DNA of 64,000 nucleotides from Halorarius halobius (GCF_024298865.1 NZ_CP101161.1:1199227-1263226), one strand, 5' to 3'; shown: positions 26,289-35,407, counted from the first letter of the stretch. Translations and numbers: made by a program. Notes: a model not told the origin generated them from the sequence alone.

Positions 26289-27649
26289 CCCCGGACCGCG
26301 TCGAACTCCTCGCCGACGACCAGAAACAGCAGGACGCCGACGACGCCGACGGCCGACGCCGTCCCGAACGCGACGACGGGCGAGACGGCGTACAGCGCCC
26401 CGCCGACGACGGCCGAGGGGACCGTGACGACGTTGCGGACGAGGTAGTACGACCCCGTGACGCGGCCGCCGGCGTCCCGCTCGGCGGGGCCGACGATGAG
26501 CGCCTTGTGGGCCGGCAGTCCCGCGAACCTGAGCCCCGAGAAGGCGAACAGCGCCACGAGCACCGCGCTCGGCGGGACCCGCACACCGGCGACGGTGACG
26601 GCGTCGGCCGGCGCCGAAATCAGGAGCGCCGGGAACACCGCGTAGACCGCGAAGCCGAGCGCGACCACCGGCTTGAGGCCGACCCGCGAGGTGAGCCGCG
26701 AGACGGGCACCATCGACAGGAGGGCGACGGCCATCTCGATGGCGAGCAGGACGCCGAAGAACGCTTCCGGCGACAACTCGCCGACGACGGGAAGCGTGAC
26801 GCCGACGCCGAGGTAGTCGCTGACGACGACGACGAAGAACACGTACACCATCCCGTTGGCGAACCGGACGAGCGTGTCGCCGACGAGCAGTGGCGGCAAC
26901 TGCTCGGGCATCGCCCGCAGGTCGCCGACCACGTCGCGCAGGCTCTCGGCCGACTTCCCGATGGAGTCGGCGCCCGCGTCGTACAGCAGGTGCTGGGCGA
27001 CGGTGCCGAGCAGGGCGACCACCGCGGCCGCGCCGAGCACCAGCCGGAACCCCACCTCGAACTCGTAGACGGCGAGCGCCGCCGCCACGAGCAGGGGCCC
27101 GACGAGGAAGGCGAGCCGTCGGACCGTCTCGGTGGCGGCGAACCCCGTCGCCAGCCGCTCGGGTTCGACGGACTGTTTCACGACGGCGAACGTCGCGCCT
27201 AGCCCGAACGACTTCCAGCACTGCACCAGGAACAGGCCGACGAACAGGCCGACCGGGAAGGCGAGTTCCGGCACCCAGAGGGGGCCGACGGCCACCGCGG
27301 GCGTGCGGAGCAGGCCGAACGCGCCGGCGAACGCCCACACCGCGAACCCGACGGCCGACAGCAGGCCGAACAGCGTGAGCGCTCGTCGGGAGCCGATGCG
27401 GTCGGAGATGACGCCGCCCGGGTACGGGTACACCGCGGCGACGAGGTTGCCGAGCGAGCCGAAGATGCCGACGACGACGGGGCCAGCGCCCAGCACGAAC
27501 AGGTACTCGGCCATGTACTGGTTCGTCCCCTGGTAGCCCAGCGAGAATGCGAACATCGCCACCGAGAGCACGAGCACGTCGCGTTCGAGCGCGAGATACC
27601 CCCTGAGCGTCGCCAGCGGGCTCTCCTCGGCGTCGACGGCGTCGGTCAT
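26285..27649 (-). CDS. Major facilitator superfamily transporter
   Basis: A 454-residue, roughly 12-helix MFS protein. The cytosolic loop 2-3 motif reads GVISDRIGSRRALTLFG, the usual GxxxDRxGRR form. A second related loop, VSRLTSRVGLKPVVALG, marks the C-terminal half. It is probably a small-molecule or drug exporter or a sugar-acid importer; the convergent enolase-superfamily gene favours substrate uptake, which is only inference. ATG 27649 starts MTDAVDAEES. Confidence 0.88.
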   Translation of the reverse strand: MTDAVDAEESPLATLRGYLALERDVLVLSVAMFAFSLGYQGTNQYMAEYLFVLGAGPVVVGIFGSLGNLVAAVYPYPGGVISDRIGSRRALTLFGLLSAVGFAVWAFAGAFGLLRTPAVAVGPLWVPELAFPVGLFVGLFLVQCWKSFGLGATFAVVKQSVEPERLATGFAATETVRRLAFLVGPLLVAAALAVYEFEVGFRLVLGAAAVVALLGTVAQHLLYDAGADSIGKSAESLRDVVGDLRAMPEQLPPLLVGDTLVRFANGMVYVFFVVVVSDYLGVGVTLPVVGELSPEAFFGVLLAIEMAVALLSMVPVSRLTSRVGLKPVVALGFAVYAVFPALLISAPADAVTVAGVRVPPSAVLVALFAFSGLRFAGLPAHKALIVGPAERDAGGRVTGSYYLVRNVVTVPSAVVGGALYAVSPVVAFGTASAVGVVGVLLFLVVGEEFDAVRG

Positions 27650-27692
27650 GTGCGGGAGTCGAAGCGGGGGCTCACGGCGGTTGCTATGTGGG

Positions 27693-27857
27693 CTATATAT
27701 CCTCCTCGTCGTCGCGCTCCTCGGCGGCGCGTTCCAGCATCACGCGTTCGAGCCACGCCTCCTTCGAGCGCCAGCGGAGCCAGTTCACGACCGAGAACAG
27801 CGCCAGGAACGCGAGCACGGCCAGCGTGACCGGGTCGGTCGACAGACCCCACGGCAT
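27693..27857 (-). CDS. 54-residue single-span membrane protein
   Basis: A short frame beginning MPWGLSTDPVTLAVLAFLAL, continuing FSVVNWLRWRSKEAWLERVM and ending with an acidic tail (EERDDEEDI). One transmembrane helix (about 10-28), a basic/aromatic border and an acidic cytosolic end make a coherent small membrane protein. It lies between two minus-strand genes with normal spacing and is not covered by another gene. Function unknown. Confidence 0.6.
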   Translation of the reverse strand: MPWGLSTDPVTLAVLAFLALFSVVNWLRWRSKEAWLERVMLERAAEERDDEEDI

Positions 27858-27895
27858 ACGCACGGGTGGGAGCTACAGCGGGATAAACGGTGTCG

Positions 27896-29107
27896 TCAGC
27901 GCCGGGACAGCAGGGCGACGCCCGCGAGCGCGAGCAGTGCCAGTACCGCCGTCACGGGCGTGAACCCGGGTAGCGGCACCTGTGGGCCTCCCGGCGTGGC
28001 CGAGGCTGTCGGCGTCGCGGACGGCGAGGCGGTCGGCGTCGAGTCGTCGACTGCGACGCCGTCGACGACGACGCCCGGACTCGTCACGCCGTTCCGGCCG
28101 GCGGTGATGGTGTGCTCGCCTGCCTCCTGAATGAGGAACCGCGCCTGGCCGTCGCCGTCGGTGGTGGCGACCTGGTCGCCGTCGAGCGAGACCGTCGCGT
28201 TCGCCACGGGTTCGCCGTAGGCGTTCGTCACCGTCACCGACAGGCGCTCGCCGACGACGATGCGCTCGTTGGCCGGGTCGACCGAGAGGTTCCGCTCGCG
28301 CTGGATGGTGAGCGTCTTCGTTCCGGTGCTGGCGTCCGTCCCGAAGAAGTACCGCGAGGCGTTCGTCGTGTAGCCGTCCTTCGTCGCCGACACCTGGTAG
28401 CGGCTGTTCACCGGGAGGGTGAACGTGACGGTGCCCTGGGTGGTCCGCTGGGTGCCGATGGTGTCTATCTGGACGCGGGCGTCCGGCACCGTCTGCGGCG
28501 GATCGAAGTGGTCGTCCAGCACCTCGAACTCGACGTTGACCGTGCCGGTCCGCATCTCGATGTTCGTCGTGGTGTCTGCACCCACGTCGACGCGGGTCGC
28601 GTTCCGGTAGTAGCCGCTCTTGAACGTCCGCACGAAGTAGTTCCCCTGCTCGATGACGGGCGTCGTGTAGCGGCCGTCGGGGCCGGTCCGTCCCTCGACG
28701 ATGGTCTCGCCGTCGCGCCGGAGCGTCACCAGCGCGTCCTCGACGGCGCCCTCGGTGTCGCTCACGCGGAGCGTGAACTGCCCCTTGGGGGCGACCTCGA
28801 CGGTCACGTCGCCGCCCTGCGCGTTCTCGACGAGTATCGGCGTGTTCCGGATGTACTCGTCGCTCTCGGCGCCGAGACGCACGTCGGCGCCCCGCGGCAC
28901 GTCGACGAACGCCTTCCCGTTGCTCGCGGTCGTCGTCGTCCGCGAACCGCCGTCCCACGTCGCGTTGATGGTCGCACCGCCGACCGTGTCGCCCGACCCG
29001 GTCTCGACGGTAACTGTCAGCGTGACGCTCTCCTGTCCGGCGGCAGGGGCCACGCCGGCGACCACCGACACGAGCAGGACGGCCACGAGGAGGAGATGGC
29101 GTCGCAT
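27896..29107 (-). CDS. PGF-CTERM surface protein with Ig/carboxypeptidase-regulatory-like repeats
   Basis: A 403-residue exported protein. The Sec signal MRRHLLLVAVLLVSVVAGVA is followed by three or four beta-sandwich repeats of the carboxypeptidase-regulatory/PEGA kind (GATINATWDGGSRTTTT, VTLRRDGETIVEGRTGPDGR, PVANATVSLDGDQVATTDGD). A Ser/Thr/Pro linker leads to the C-terminal sorting signal PLPGFTPVTAVLALLALAGV and LLSRR, the PGF-CTERM motif processed by an archaeosortase. The ATG at 29107 is used; two codons upstream a TTG is possible. It is probably an adhesion or S-layer-associated protein. Confidence 0.82.
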   Translation of the reverse strand: MRRHLLLVAVLLVSVVAGVAPAAGQESVTLTVTVETGSGDTVGGATINATWDGGSRTTTTASNGKAFVDVPRGADVRLGAESDEYIRNTPILVENAQGGDVTVEVAPKGQFTLRVSDTEGAVEDALVTLRRDGETIVEGRTGPDGRYTTPVIEQGNYFVRTFKSGYYRNATRVDVGADTTTNIEMRTGTVNVEFEVLDDHFDPPQTVPDARVQIDTIGTQRTTQGTVTFTLPVNSRYQVSATKDGYTTNASRYFFGTDASTGTKTLTIQRERNLSVDPANERIVVGERLSVTVTNAYGEPVANATVSLDGDQVATTDGDGQARFLIQEAGEHTITAGRNGVTSPGVVVDGVAVDDSTPTASPSATPTASATPGGPQVPLPGFTPVTAVLALLALAGVALLSRR

Positions 29108-29133
29108 ATCCAACTACTCACCGTCGTCGTACG

Positions 29134-30531
29134 TTAGTCTGTTGGCTCCGTGGAATGAACCTCGCTGGCGGCCTCGCGTACCAGTCCGTCGAGTATCTCG
29201 GGCGTCGTCGGATGGTACGCCCGGTCGGGTATCTCGCGGACGTCGAGCCCCATCTCGACGGCTATCTGCATCGTCTTGGCCATCACGTCCGCGTGGTAGT
29301 GGAGCCCCTGCCAGCCCAGCACCGTCCCGTCGGTCCCGACGACCAGCGACGCCCGGCCCTCCGGCACCGCCTTCGTCTTGAACACGCCGTCGTCGGCCGC
29401 CTCCCGGCTGACGTGGACGAACGCCTCGTCCGCCGATTCGGCGGCGGCCTTCGAGTGGCCGACCCGCGCGTACGGGAGCGCGCCCAGTCCCGAGAACACG
29501 ACGTGGTGGTGAACGTTCTCGTAGGCGTCGAGTTCCTCGTCCGCGTCGTGAGCGAGCACGTTGTCGGCCGCGACGCCGCCCTGCTCCTTGGCGACGTGGA
29601 GGATGGGTTCGCGACCGTTGGCGTCGCCCACCACGAACACCCGGTCGTCGTCGCGGGCCTGCATCGTGTCGCGCACCCACCCCTCGCCCGTCTCGATGCC
29701 CGCGGCCTCCAGGTCAAGCCCGTCGACGTTCGGCCGGCGGCCGGTGAACAGATACAGGGCCTCCGCGTCGACGGCCTCGCCCGTGTCGAGATGCATCCGG
29801 ACGCCCTCGTCGGTGGGTTCGACCCGCCGTTCGCGGGCGTTCGTCACCACGTCCACGTCGAACTGCTCGCGGTAGTAGTCCAGCAGGGCGTCGCCGAACG
29901 CGGGGTCGGCCTCGTCGAGCGGCCGGTCGTCGTGCTCGATTACGGTGAGGTCGACGCCGCCCACCTCCGAGAGGTAGGGAACGAGTTCGAGGCCGACGTA
30001 GCCGAACCCCATCACGACCGCGGAGTCGGGGAACTCAGTGGCGTCGAGCACCTCGGCGCTCGTGTGGAACGGCACGTCGTCGAGGCCGTCGAGGTCGGGG
30101 ACGTTCGGGACGGAGCCGGTTGCGACGACGACGTAGTCGGCGCTGTACGTCTCGCCGCCGGCCGCGACGGTGCCCTCGTCGACGAACCGCGCGGACTCGC
30201 GGACGAACTCCACGTCGTCGCGGTCCGCGAGCTTGTGGACCGCCTTCCGGCGGTGGGTCGCCCAGTTCGCGGTGTGGTCGTCCTTGCGTTCGACGGTCCG
30301 CTCGACGTCGACCGACGGCGGCTCCGCCAGCCGGTCGTCGTGGCGTGCCAGAAAGCGATGCTCGCCGGCCGACAGCAGTTCCTTCGACGGCATACAGCCC
30401 CGGAGGATGCACAGCCCGCCACCGGGGTCGCCGTCGTCGAACAGCGTCAGTTCCACGTCGGGAGCCTCGGCCAGCCGCTCCGCGACGACGACGCCCGCGC
30501 TCCCGTACGCGCCGATGACGATGACGTCCAT
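29134..30531 (-). CDS. FAD-dependent pyridine nucleotide-disulfide oxidoreductase
   Basis: A 465-residue flavoenzyme of the dihydrolipoamide dehydrogenase/mercuric reductase group. The FAD site is VIVIGAYGSAGVVVAERL (a GxxGxxG variant). The redox disulfide is Cys41-Cys46 (CILRGCMPSK). The NAD(P) fold is AVVMGFGYVGLELVPYLSEV, with VFVVGDANGREPILHVA as the second FAD motif. The C-terminal dimerisation domain lacks the HPT motif needed for catalytic His in lipoamide enzymes but has AYHPTTPEI. It may reduce a low-molecular-weight disulfide such as bis-gamma-glutamylcystine, or a quinone. ATG 30531 starts the Rossmann strand. Confidence 0.87.
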   Translation of the reverse strand: MDVIVIGAYGSAGVVVAERLAEAPDVELTLFDDGDPGGGLCILRGCMPSKELLSAGEHRFLARHDDRLAEPPSVDVERTVERKDDHTANWATHRRKAVHKLADRDDVEFVRESARFVDEGTVAAGGETYSADYVVVATGSVPNVPDLDGLDDVPFHTSAEVLDATEFPDSAVVMGFGYVGLELVPYLSEVGGVDLTVIEHDDRPLDEADPAFGDALLDYYREQFDVDVVTNARERRVEPTDEGVRMHLDTGEAVDAEALYLFTGRRPNVDGLDLEAAGIETGEGWVRDTMQARDDDRVFVVGDANGREPILHVAKEQGGVAADNVLAHDADEELDAYENVHHHVVFSGLGALPYARVGHSKAAAESADEAFVHVSREAADDGVFKTKAVPEGRASLVVGTDGTVLGWQGLHYHADVMAKTMQIAVEMGLDVREIPDRAYHPTTPEILDGLVREAASEVHSTEPTD

Positions 30532-30655
30532 GCCCGGAGTCTCGCGCGGCGACGGTTTATCCGTTGGCCCCGCGCCCCGGGGTCGCCACACGCACGGCTC
30601 GCCGGGCGGAGCGTCGAAGAAGGGAAAACGGGTCGAAACGTCCGGTTGGCGTGCG

Positions 30656-31840
30656 TTACAGCTTGGCGCGGGCGTACAGCGCCGCGCCGATGGCCGCGAT
30701 GGCCGCGAGGACACCGAAGCCGGGGCCGCCGTCGCCGGTCGGGCTGGTGTCGGCGTCGCCGCCGTCATCGCCGGCGGAGCTGTCGTCCGCGGACTGGACC
30801 GACATCTGCCGCTCGGAGAAGTGGTTGACGCCGACCACGACGTCGGAGGAGGCCTGCGCCGACGACGACGAGCGGACGAGGTACTTCGAGGTGTCGCCGC
30901 CGTTCGTCGCGGATTTCACTTCGGAGTACGAGGATGCCTGCGCGGCGGCCTCACCGTCGACGTACACCTCGGCGTTCTCCGCGTTGTTCAGCGCCGCCTC
31001 GGAGGCGCTGACGATGACGACCTTCCCCTGGCTCTGGGCGCGCTCGACGGTCATGTTGACGTGGCTCTGCGACTTGGAGGTCACCTCGACGGTGGTCTCC
31101 TGCCCGTAGTTGACCACGTTGGTCGTCCGCTGTTCGCCGTCGCTTCCGGACTCGGCGGCCTGCTGGTAGTAGACTTCGGCGGTCGCCTTGCCTTCGGCGA
31201 TGAGCTGTTCCTGCTGTTTCTCGGAGTCGGAGCGCTCCTCGTTGTACTGCCGGTAGACGAGGTCGGCACCCTGCTGGAGTTCGGCGGAGACGTGGCCCTC
31301 CTCGTTGACGGTCACGTCACCCTCGCCGACGACGATGAAGGTGCCCGTCGCACCGTCGTCGCCGGTGACGACGACGCGGTTCTCACCGGCCGCCTCGGCC
31401 TCGGAGCCCGAGGAGACGTTCGCTCGCACGTACTGGCTGTTCTCGCTGGCCGTCACGACCATGATACCGCGGTCGTTGTCGTTGGCCTTGATGGTGGCAC
31501 CGCTCTCGGACTCGACCGTGGCCGTCGTGGAGGCCGACCCCTCGAAGTTCGACGCCACCGAGAGCCCGGCCGCCTCGAAGTTCGTCACGGCCGTCAGGTC
31601 GATGTCGCTCGTGAGACCGCCGCTCGACTCGGCCTCGCTGGTCGACTGGACCGCGACCGAATCGACGACGGTCTTCTGGTTGACACTGTAGTCCGCTACC
31701 GCGTCCCCGTTCGCCTGGAACGAGACGTACGTCCCGCTGTACGCCTCGGCGTCCTGTGTCGCGCCGACTGCCGCGGCGGTCGCCGGCCCGACGGCCGAAA
31801 CGACCAGCAGCAGCGTCGCCGCGAGTGCTTTCACGTTCAT
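30656..31840 (-). CDS. PGF-CTERM secreted protein, unknown function
   Basis: A 394-residue exported protein. The signal MNVKALAATLLLVVSAVGPA is cleaved after an Ala-rich region. The mature part is Ser/Gln/Glu/Ala-rich with little hydrophobic content (for example SKSQSHVNMTVERAQSQGKV and NHFSERQMSVQSADDSSAG). The C-terminus GGPGFGVLAAIAAIGAALYA followed by RAKL is a PGF-CTERM anchor. The start is placed at ATG 31840, immediately before the signal peptide. It is preceded by a 200-bp gap with AT-rich stretches near 31861 and 31999. Function unknown, likely cell-surface structural. Confidence 0.8.
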   Translation of the reverse strand: MNVKALAATLLLVVSAVGPATAAAVGATQDAEAYSGTYVSFQANGDAVADYSVNQKTVVDSVAVQSTSEAESSGGLTSDIDLTAVTNFEAAGLSVASNFEGSASTTATVESESGATIKANDNDRGIMVVTASENSQYVRANVSSGSEAEAAGENRVVVTGDDGATGTFIVVGEGDVTVNEEGHVSAELQQGADLVYRQYNEERSDSEKQQEQLIAEGKATAEVYYQQAAESGSDGEQRTTNVVNYGQETTVEVTSKSQSHVNMTVERAQSQGKVVIVSASEAALNNAENAEVYVDGEAAAQASSYSEVKSATNGGDTSKYLVRSSSSAQASSDVVVGVNHFSERQMSVQSADDSSAGDDGGDADTSPTGDGGPGFGVLAAIAAIGAALYARAKL

Positions 31841-32040
31841 CGCATTTGAGTCGTCCCAAGCGCGACATATAAGCCTCGTGGGCATTTTGGGTGTGTTTCG
31901 CACACTCTCGAACGAATCGAATATACTGTCTCAGGGGCTCTACTACCCGAAATGTTGTTCGGGGTGTCGTTCGAGGGTCAAAACCCGTCAGGAGACGGTA
32001 CTTTATTAGTGGGGCACGGACGCGACGGACGCGCCGCCGG

Positions 32041-32973
32041 TCACCCGTCGGTCACAGCCTCGGCCGCGCGGTCCAGTTCGGCCCGCGAGAACGACGCCAG
32101 CGGCCCGGCGACGGAGCCGGCCAGCGCGCGTGCGGCGGTGCCGTAGCGGAGCGCCGTCTCCACGTCCGTGCCCTCCACCCGCCGCGCGAGGAACGCTCCG
32201 ACCAGCGCCTCGGTCGCGCCCGCCGTGTCGACGGTGTCGGTATCGAGGGTGGGGAACTCGTAGACGGTGGCGCCGTGCCACGCCACGGTCGTCCGGTCGC
32301 GGGCGAGCACGACCGTCTCGAAGCCGTGCTCGCTTGCGAGCGCGTGGGCGACCTGTTTCGGTTCGCCGTCGCGTTCCAGCACCGTCGCCACGTCGGTCTC
32401 GGTGGCGACGAACAGGTCGACCGCCGGGAAGAACCCCGTCAGCGCCTCGCGGGCGTCGTCGGGGGTCCACTGGTCGGGACGGTAGCCGAGGCCGAAGGCG
32501 GTGGTCGCGCCGCCGTCGCTCGCCGCCCGGAGGAACCGTGCGGCCGCTTCGGCGGCGGCGGTCGAACAGCCTGGCACCGCTCCCGTGACGTAGGTGCAGT
32601 CGGCCCGCTCGACGGCGTCCAGCGGGAGCGCTCCTTCCTCGACGCCCGCGAACGCGCTGTGGCCCCGGTCGCTCACCGTCGTCGTCTCGCGGACGCCGGT
32701 GCCGCGCTCGTGGAACGCAAGCGACTGGCGACCCTCGCGGTAGGTGGCCCGCACGTCGACGTCGTGGGCCCGCAGGTCACGGGCCGCGCGTCGGCCGAGC
32801 GGGCCGTCAGCGAGGACGGTCGCGTGGGTCGTCTCGACGCCGGTCGCGCGGGCCGCGACGGCGGCGTTGCTCTCGGGGCCGGTCGCGTGGGCGTCGAACC
32901 GGTCGGCGGTCGCCAGCCGGTCGCCGTCGGGCGGGGAGAGCCGAAGCGCTGTCTCCCCGAACGTGAGTAACAT
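32041..32973 (-). CDS. PfkB-family sugar kinase-like protein with altered catalytic motif
   Basis: A 310-residue ribokinase-fold protein. MLLTFGETALRLSPPDGDRL and GPESNAAVAARATGVETTHA match the first PfkB signature, and VFATETDV-like and VVLARDRTTVAWHG strands follow. The second signature, normally DTxGAGD with the catalytic Asp, is here DTVDTAGATEALVGAF: the GAGD Asp is missing or replaced. It resembles 2-keto-3-deoxygluconate kinases of haloarchaea. It could be inactive, or use a shifted acidic residue. No sugar pathway gene is adjacent. Confidence 0.78.
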   Translation of the reverse strand: MLLTFGETALRLSPPDGDRLATADRFDAHATGPESNAAVAARATGVETTHATVLADGPLGRRAARDLRAHDVDVRATYREGRQSLAFHERGTGVRETTTVSDRGHSAFAGVEEGALPLDAVERADCTYVTGAVPGCSTAAAEAAARFLRAASDGGATTAFGLGYRPDQWTPDDAREALTGFFPAVDLFVATETDVATVLERDGEPKQVAHALASEHGFETVVLARDRTTVAWHGATVYEFPTLDTDTVDTAGATEALVGAFLARRVEGTDVETALRYGTAARALAGSVAGPLASFSRAELDRAAEAVTDG

Positions 32974-33093
32974 ACCGCTGGCTGGGGGCGGGAGGGGTTT
33001 AGTCCTAGCTCCGGACACAGCGCGTCGACCGCACCGACGACGCCCGTCTGACGCGGTTTGAAGGCCGACGGCGTCGAAGCGGGCCGTCCGACG

Positions 33094-33702
33094 ATGGCTC
33101 GCCGCTCCCTGTCGGGGTCGCTCGGCGCTCGGTCGCGGGACCCGCCGGACCGCCTCGCGCGGTTCGTCGACGGGGCCCGTGCCGCCCGCCGCGCCGACGA
33201 CGCGGCGCTGTCGACGCTCGCCGACCGCGTCCGCGGCTTCGGCTGTCCGGCCGGGGACATGCGACTCGCCTACGGCTGGCGGGCGGCCGTCCTCACTGCC
33301 GCCGTCGTCGCGCTTCTGGCCGGTCTCGTCTCTCGGGTCCTGCTCACCGGGCTGTTCGTCGCGTACGTCACGGACGGCGTCGTCGCGGTGACGGCGTTCA
33401 ACGTCGGCGTGACGCTGGTGGCGACGCTTCTGGTCGGCCTCGCCCGGGCCCAGCGGTTCAGACTCGGCGTTTACCACCGTCTCGCGCCGGTGCGGCGACG
33501 CCTCGCCCGCCGCGTAGCGCGGTGGCGACGGGCCGCGCGCCTGCGCCGGCGTCACCGCCGCGCCCGTCTCGCCTACCGCTGTCGCCGGACCGTCGCCGCC
33601 GCCCGGGAACGGCTCCGGGCGGTGCGCCGCCGACACCGGCACCGGCGCCGTCGGCCCGGGTCGGCGCTCGCCGCCGTCCTGTCGCTCGCCCGGTTCAGGT
33701 GA
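33094..33702 (+). CDS. Arg-rich predicted membrane protein, unknown
   Basis: A 202-residue frame with two hydrophobic helices (about 64-85 and 88-115, RAAVLTAAVVALLAGLVSRV and DGVVAVTAFNVGVTLVATLL). The helices are flanked by strongly basic segments. The last 80 residues are about one third Arg (RRRLARRVARWRRAARLRRR). This is unlike the acidic proteome around it, so it may be partly an artefact of GC-rich sequence. However, the ATG, the length and the eight-base tail-to-tail overlap with the next gene support it. No family is recognised. Confidence 0.5.
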   Translation: MARRSLSGSLGARSRDPPDRLARFVDGARAARRADDAALSTLADRVRGFGCPAGDMRLAYGWRAAVLTAAVVALLAGLVSRVLLTGLFVAYVTDGVVAVTAFNVGVTLVATLLVGLARAQRFRLGVYHRLAPVRRRLARRVARWRRAARLRRRHRRARLAYRCRRTVAAARERLRAVRRRHRHRRRRPGSALAAVLSLARFR

Positions 33703-34534
33703 GTCGGCTCATCTCCTCGTCGGTCAACTCGATGTCGGCGGCGGCGACGTTGGCCTCGAGGTGGTCGATGCTGGAGGTGCCCGGTATCGGGAGCGTCACG
33801 TCCGAGTGCTGGAGGAGCCACGCCAGCGCTATCTGGTGGACGGTGGCGTCGTGGGCGTCCGCCACGTCCTCGATGCCCTCCACCTCGGAGAGGTCGCCCG
33901 CCGCCAGCGGGAAGTAGGGGATGAAGCCGATGTCGTACTCCTCGCACGCCTCCAGCACGCGCCGACCGTCGCCGTCGACGCGGTCGGTGTCGCGGGTCTT
34001 GACGTTGTAGTGGTTCTGGACCGTCGCCACCTCGACGTGGTCGCGGGCCGTCTCCAGTTGCTCGGCGGAGACGTTCGAGAGGCCGACGTGCTTCACGAAC
34101 CCGTCGTCCTTCAGCTCCGCGAACGCCTGCACGCTCGCCTCGAAGTCGGTGTCGGGGTCGACCGTGTGCAACTGGTAGAGGTCGATGGTGTCGACGCCGA
34201 GCCGGTCCCGTGAGACGAGCACCTGATTGCGGATGTAGTCGGGGTCACAGTGGGGGAGCCAGTTGCCGCCCGACTCCCGGAGCAGTCCCGCCTTCGTCGC
34301 CACGAACGCCTCCTCGGGCGCGCCAGCCTCCCGGAGCAGGCGCTCGGAGACGCCCGGCCCGTAGGAGTCGGCGGTGTCCACGAGGTTCACGCCGAGGTCG
34401 AGCGCGCGCCGCACCACCGCCCGCGCGTTCTCCTCGTCGTCCGGCCGGCCGATGATGTCGTCGCCGGTGATGCGCATCGCGCCGAAGCCGAGTCGATTGA
34501 CGGTGTCCGTCCCGCCGATGTCGAACGTGTCCAT
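33695..34534 (-). CDS. Aldo/keto reductase
   Basis: A 279-residue NADPH-dependent oxidoreductase with a (beta/alpha)8 barrel. The catalytic Asp and Tyr lie in NLVDTADSYGPGVSERLL, the Lys in FVATKAGLL and the His in DLYQLHTVDPDT. IPIPGT-like cofactor binding appears as LPIPGTSSIDHLEANV near the C-terminus. It reduces aldehydes or ketones; the substrate is not deducible. The ATG at 34534 starts MDTFDIGGTDTVNRLGFG. Confidence 0.9.
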   Translation of the reverse strand: MDTFDIGGTDTVNRLGFGAMRITGDDIIGRPDDEENARAVVRRALDLGVNLVDTADSYGPGVSERLLREAGAPEEAFVATKAGLLRESGGNWLPHCDPDYIRNQVLVSRDRLGVDTIDLYQLHTVDPDTDFEASVQAFAELKDDGFVKHVGLSNVSAEQLETARDHVEVATVQNHYNVKTRDTDRVDGDGRRVLEACEEYDIGFIPYFPLAAGDLSEVEGIEDVADAHDATVHQIALAWLLQHSDVTLPIPGTSSIDHLEANVAAADIELTDEEMSRLT

Positions 34535-34666
34535 ACCCGCGGGTCGGGCGCCGCGGACAAATACTCCCGGCACGGCGAACCCGGGTTCCCCCTCTGTGCC
34601 TCCGCGAGGCGCGGCCACGTCGCGCCGACGCGGTTCCACCGCGACGAGGGAGGTGCAAAAAGTGGG

Positions 34667-35377
34667 TCAGCAGAAGTCCTGGGTCACGTACACGCCGCCG
34701 TCCTCGTCGACCACGATGCCGATGCCCTGCTTCGTGTGGTCGGCGTCGAGAAGCGCCGCCCGATGGCCGGGCGAGCCGAGCCACGCGCGCACGACGGCGT
34801 CGGCCAGCGCCGCCTCGCTCACCCGGAGCGCGCCGTTGGGCGTGAAGTAGACGTTCTCGCCGCCGCGGCAGTCGATGCCGGCCGCCGCGTACCGGTCCGC
34901 GACGGTGGTGCCGTCCGGCCACGTGTGGTTCACGAACCCAGCGGTGGCCATCCGCTGGCTGTGGGTCTCCGCGACGGCCGCCAGTTCGGGGTCGTATCCC
35001 AGCGGGTCGAGCCCCCGCTCCGTGCGGGCGTCGTTGGCCCCCTGCGCGACGAGCCGTTCCGTACGCTCGGCGTCGATGCCGGCCGTCGGGACGCCCACGG
35101 CGGCGAACGCGGCCATCGCGGCGACGGCGACGACGGCGACGAGCAGGACGCCGACCGCGAGCCGTCGCGGGTTCGACAACTCCGGCAGGCCGGTTCCGGC
35201 GCTCGCGCGGCCGGCGTCGGGGTCCGTGTACCAGCGGCGGGCGGCGTCATCTCTGACGCCGGGGCAGTCGTGCGCGTCCGGGGGGCGGTGTTCCTCGCAG
35301 ACCGGCCGCGCACAGTGGGGGCAGGCGTCGCTGACCGACGCCTCGGCGCCGCAGACGGAACACTCGGCCACGCTCAC
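34667..35377 (-). CDS. AN1 zinc finger fused to membrane-anchored CAP/SCP domain
   Basis: A 236-residue protein with an unusual order. Residues 6-38 give a complete AN1 finger (Cys6, 9, 19, 22, 27; His30, His36; Cys38; the C-x2-C-x9-C-x2-C-x4-C-x2-H-x5-H-x-C pattern). A transmembrane helix follows (about 71-95, RLAVGVLLVAVVAVAAMAAF). An extracellular CAP domain (about 108-236) then has ETHSQRMATAGFVNHTW, GGENVYF and WLGSPGHRAALLD. GTG 35377 is the start. CAP domains are extracellular and AN1 fingers cytosolic, so the protein probably links the two sides of the membrane. Confidence 0.85.
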   Translation of the reverse strand: MSVAECSVCGAEASVSDACPHCARPVCEEHRPPDAHDCPGVRDDAARRWYTDPDAGRASAGTGLPELSNPRRLAVGVLLVAVVAVAAMAAFAAVGVPTAGIDAERTERLVAQGANDARTERGLDPLGYDPELAAVAETHSQRMATAGFVNHTWPDGTTVADRYAAAGIDCRGGENVYFTPNGALRVSEAALADAVVRAWLGSPGHRAALLDADHTKQGIGIVVDEDGGVYVTQDFC

Positions 35378-35407
35378 CGTTGGGGTGCGAGCGGGAAAAC
35401 GGAACCG

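Noticed and set aside
25215..27338. Long antisense frame opposite the enolase-superfamily gene and across the MFS gene
   Set aside because: It lacks any domain and is explained by strong third-position GC on the other strand.
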